A stretch of DNA of 6,065 nucleotides, taken from the NCBI GenBank assembly GCA_003158885.1, contig PMLN01000067.1:1-6065 (forward strand), read 5' to 3'. Of the stretch, positions 5,075 through 6,065 are shown piece by piece. Each line of letters opens with the position of its first letter. Position 1 is the stretch's first letter. The DNA comes from Anaerolineae bacterium. Lineage in GTDB: Bacteria; Chloroflexota; Anaerolineae; Anaerolineales; Villigracilaceae. A program made the position numbers and the translations under genes. Below the pieces are notes generated by a model. The model was not told the origin of the DNA. It saw only the letters and a list, made by a program, of their open reading frames with translations, and made no database searches.

Positions 5075-5667
5075 GCAGACGGCTCCTCGGGTGAAGAAAT
5101 AAGCAAATAGGCACCCGTAAGACCCAAGCCAAGGTTAATCACCACCAAGAGCGCGGCGACAAGGATGGAACCTTCCATGGCCGCATATAAAATCTCAAAA
5201 CCGGAAAGGGCGGTCAAGAGTCCAAGAATGACGCGCAAGATCTGGCTGGTCATGCCAAGCTGGATGAGACCCATAGCCACCAACAAAACCCCGCCCATTG
5301 AAACCGGGATGCCGATGCCGGGCAGAACGGATTCCAAGCGCGGAGCGACAGCTATGGCCAACAAGGCGGCCATACCGATCATAAAGATACGAAAGATGCG
5401 GCCTTGAGTCCAGTATTTTTCGTCCGACTCCGGACGGTCAGGCAAATTGAGCAAGGTCATGCCGATGGAGGCGGCAGCCATCCAGCCAGTGACCAATTTC
5501 GCGGCGGCCATGCCGAGCGGCCAATGCTGATATACCAGCCAAAACACACCCAAATACTGTCCGGCCAGAAAACCCAAACCCCAACGCCAATCGCGATAGA
5601 GCAAAAGGCCAGCGGAGGTGATCAATAAGCCTGCAACTACAGTCCATGAAACAATGGAGGTAATCAT
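5071..5667 (-). CDS. HyfE/NuoK-like integral membrane subunit
   Basis: This is a 198-residue membrane protein with about seven hydrophobic segments (roughly residues 5-24, 29-48, 52-75, 91-108, 113-139, 143-164, 167-190). The C-terminal three look like the small NuoK/MrpC fold, with acidic residues E158 (in a GFEIL context) and E165 at the second helix, where NuoK carries a conserved membrane glutamate. The extra N-terminal helices, total length and a Gly/Gln-containing second helix resemble HyfE of hydrogenase-4 (216 residues in E. coli), so HyfE-like is the best name. HyfE-type proteins are structural parts of the membrane arm of energy-converting complexes. The ATG at 5667 is chosen because it lies 2 bases after the upstream stop and has GGGGAAG 8 bases before it; a GTG at 5727 would add 20 polar residues and overlap the upstream gene by 58 bases. 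The TGA stop overlaps the next ATG (ATGA), indicating translational coupling. Family similarity is judged by eye and is weak in sequence. Confidence 0.65.
   Translation of the reverse strand: MITSIVSWTVVAGLLITSAGLLLYRDWRWGLGFLAGQYLGVFWLVYQHWPLGMAAAKLVTGWMAAASIGMTLLNLPDRPESDEKYWTQGRIFRIFMIGMAALLAIAVAPRLESVLPGIGIPVSMGGVLLVAMGLIQLGMTSQILRVILGLLTALSGFEILYAAMEGSILVAALLVVINLGLGLTGAYLLISSPEEPSA
5083..5088 (-). promoter_or_regulatory. Ribosome binding site of the NuoN/HyfF-like gene
   Basis: GAGGAG on the minus strand, 8 bases before the ATG at 5074, inside the end of the HyfE-like gene. Together with the ATGA overlap it indicates that the two subunits are made in a coupled way. Confidence 0.65.
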
Positions 5668-5669
5668 GA

Positions 5670-6065
5670 TTAGGGCTTCCCCTGTGTTATGAGCAAAATA
5701 AACAAGACGAGAAACAGCAAAGTCCACATGATGCCGCTATCGCCCTCGAGAATATTAGAGACAGCCTCACCCAACCGCGCCAACCAACGATAGAGCGTCC
5801 AGAGATTCTGATAGAGACGATCAAGCCAGGGAGTGACGGAAGGCCCGACCCAGTGAGCAGGCACCGGATTCAACGCGGGAACACGCGGAAGCGCCCAGAG
5901 CAAACCCAAGCCAAGGAGGGAAGCGACGAGGCCGGCCTCCCAAGCGCCGACCGTCAAGGCGCCATCCCAGCCCCAAAGCCCCAACACAAGCTGAACCAAG
6001 AGCAGGAGGCCAATGCCGGCCGGATAAATGCCGCGCGTCCAAACCGGCTGAGATTCCAAGGAGGC
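5670..6065 (-). CDS. C-terminal part of an antiporter-like membrane subunit (NuoL/HyfB/HyfD type), cut by the window edge
   Basis: The reading frame is open to the right edge, so only the last 131 codons are visible; a TTG at 6057-6059 is in frame but the codons before it (Ala, Ser) are also open, so it is not taken as a start. The stop is TAA. The visible part has three hydrophobic segments: one just after the first ten or so residues (rich in Leu, Val and Gly), one about 25 residues later, and one at the very end. An amphipathic stretch rich in Trp, Tyr, Leu and Arg lies between the second and third, followed by an LEGDSG motif before the last helix. Large proton-pumping subunits of complex I, Mrp antiporters and group 4 hydrogenases have such a tail after their 14-helix core. 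The next gene starts 2 bases after the stop and encodes a HyfE/NuoK-like protein, which supports the assignment. The antiporter core itself is outside the window, so the family call leans on context. Confidence 0.6.
   Translation of the reverse strand, partial: ASLESQPVWTRGIYPAGIGLLLLVQLVLGLWGWDGALTVGAWEAGLVASLLGLGLLWALPRVPALNPVPAHWVGPSVTPWLDRLYQNLWTLYRWLARLGEAVSNILEGDSGIMWTLLFLVLFILLITQGKP
5676..5682 (-). promoter_or_regulatory. Ribosome binding site deciding the start of the HyfE-like gene
   Basis: On the minus strand GGGGAAG stands 8 bases before the ATG at 5667. It lies inside the last codons of the upstream gene. It supports the short start over the overlapping GTG at 5727. Confidence 0.5.

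Noticed and set aside
5670..5727. Upstream GTG start (5727) for the HyfE-like gene
   Set aside because: It would overlap the preceding gene by 58 bases, add 20 polar residues before the first helix, and ignores the ATG at 5667 with a ribosome binding site at 5676-5682.

Overview
The window comes from a bacterial genome of moderately high G+C content, read at the downstream end of a gene cluster. Every convincing gene is on the minus strand, so transcription runs from the right edge (6065) to the left. The best guess at origin is Chloroflexota, class Anaerolineae. This rests on the flavour of the SelB protein, on a complex I-like membrane cluster followed by a long coiled-coil gene, and on intergenic DNA full of degenerate short repeats. 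It is an inference from memory; no marker gene fixes it.

Right part (6065 to 3674): three tightly packed membrane protein genes. They are the C-terminal end of a large antiporter-like (NuoL/HyfB/HyfD type) subunit cut by the window edge, a 198-residue HyfE/NuoK-like subunit starting 2 bases after it, and a 466-residue NuoN/HyfF-like subunit whose ATG overlaps the previous stop (ATGA). The order resembles hyfD-hyfE-hyfF of hydrogenase-4, so this looks like the membrane arm of a proton- or ion-translocating complex. The 466-residue subunit is unusual because it has lost the membrane lysines that the family uses for ion translocation. No hydrogenase, dehydrogenase or quinone-site subunit is visible in the window.

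Middle part (3673 to 2440): after a 37-base gap holding a perfect extended -10 box and a strong ribosome binding site lies a 398-residue soluble, cysteine-free coiled-coil protein of unknown function.

Left part: 2439 to 2219 is an intergenic stretch built almost entirely of seven-base repeats in two blocks. Its last repeat sits 2 bases from the ATG of selB (2218 to 347), a complete selenocysteine-specific elongation factor with no visible Shine-Dalgarno sequence. Downstream of selB, positions 346 to 1 hold no gene but a mosaic of hairpins, a 36-base direct repeat and a 38-base palindrome.

How the parts may work together is inference. SelB decodes UGA as selenocysteine, and classical partners of Hyf/Hyc-type membrane complexes (formate dehydrogenase H, some NiFe hydrogenases) are selenoproteins. 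A functional link between the membrane cluster and selB is therefore possible, but the repeat-filled gap and the lack of any selenoprotein in the window mean that neighbourhood alone does not prove it.
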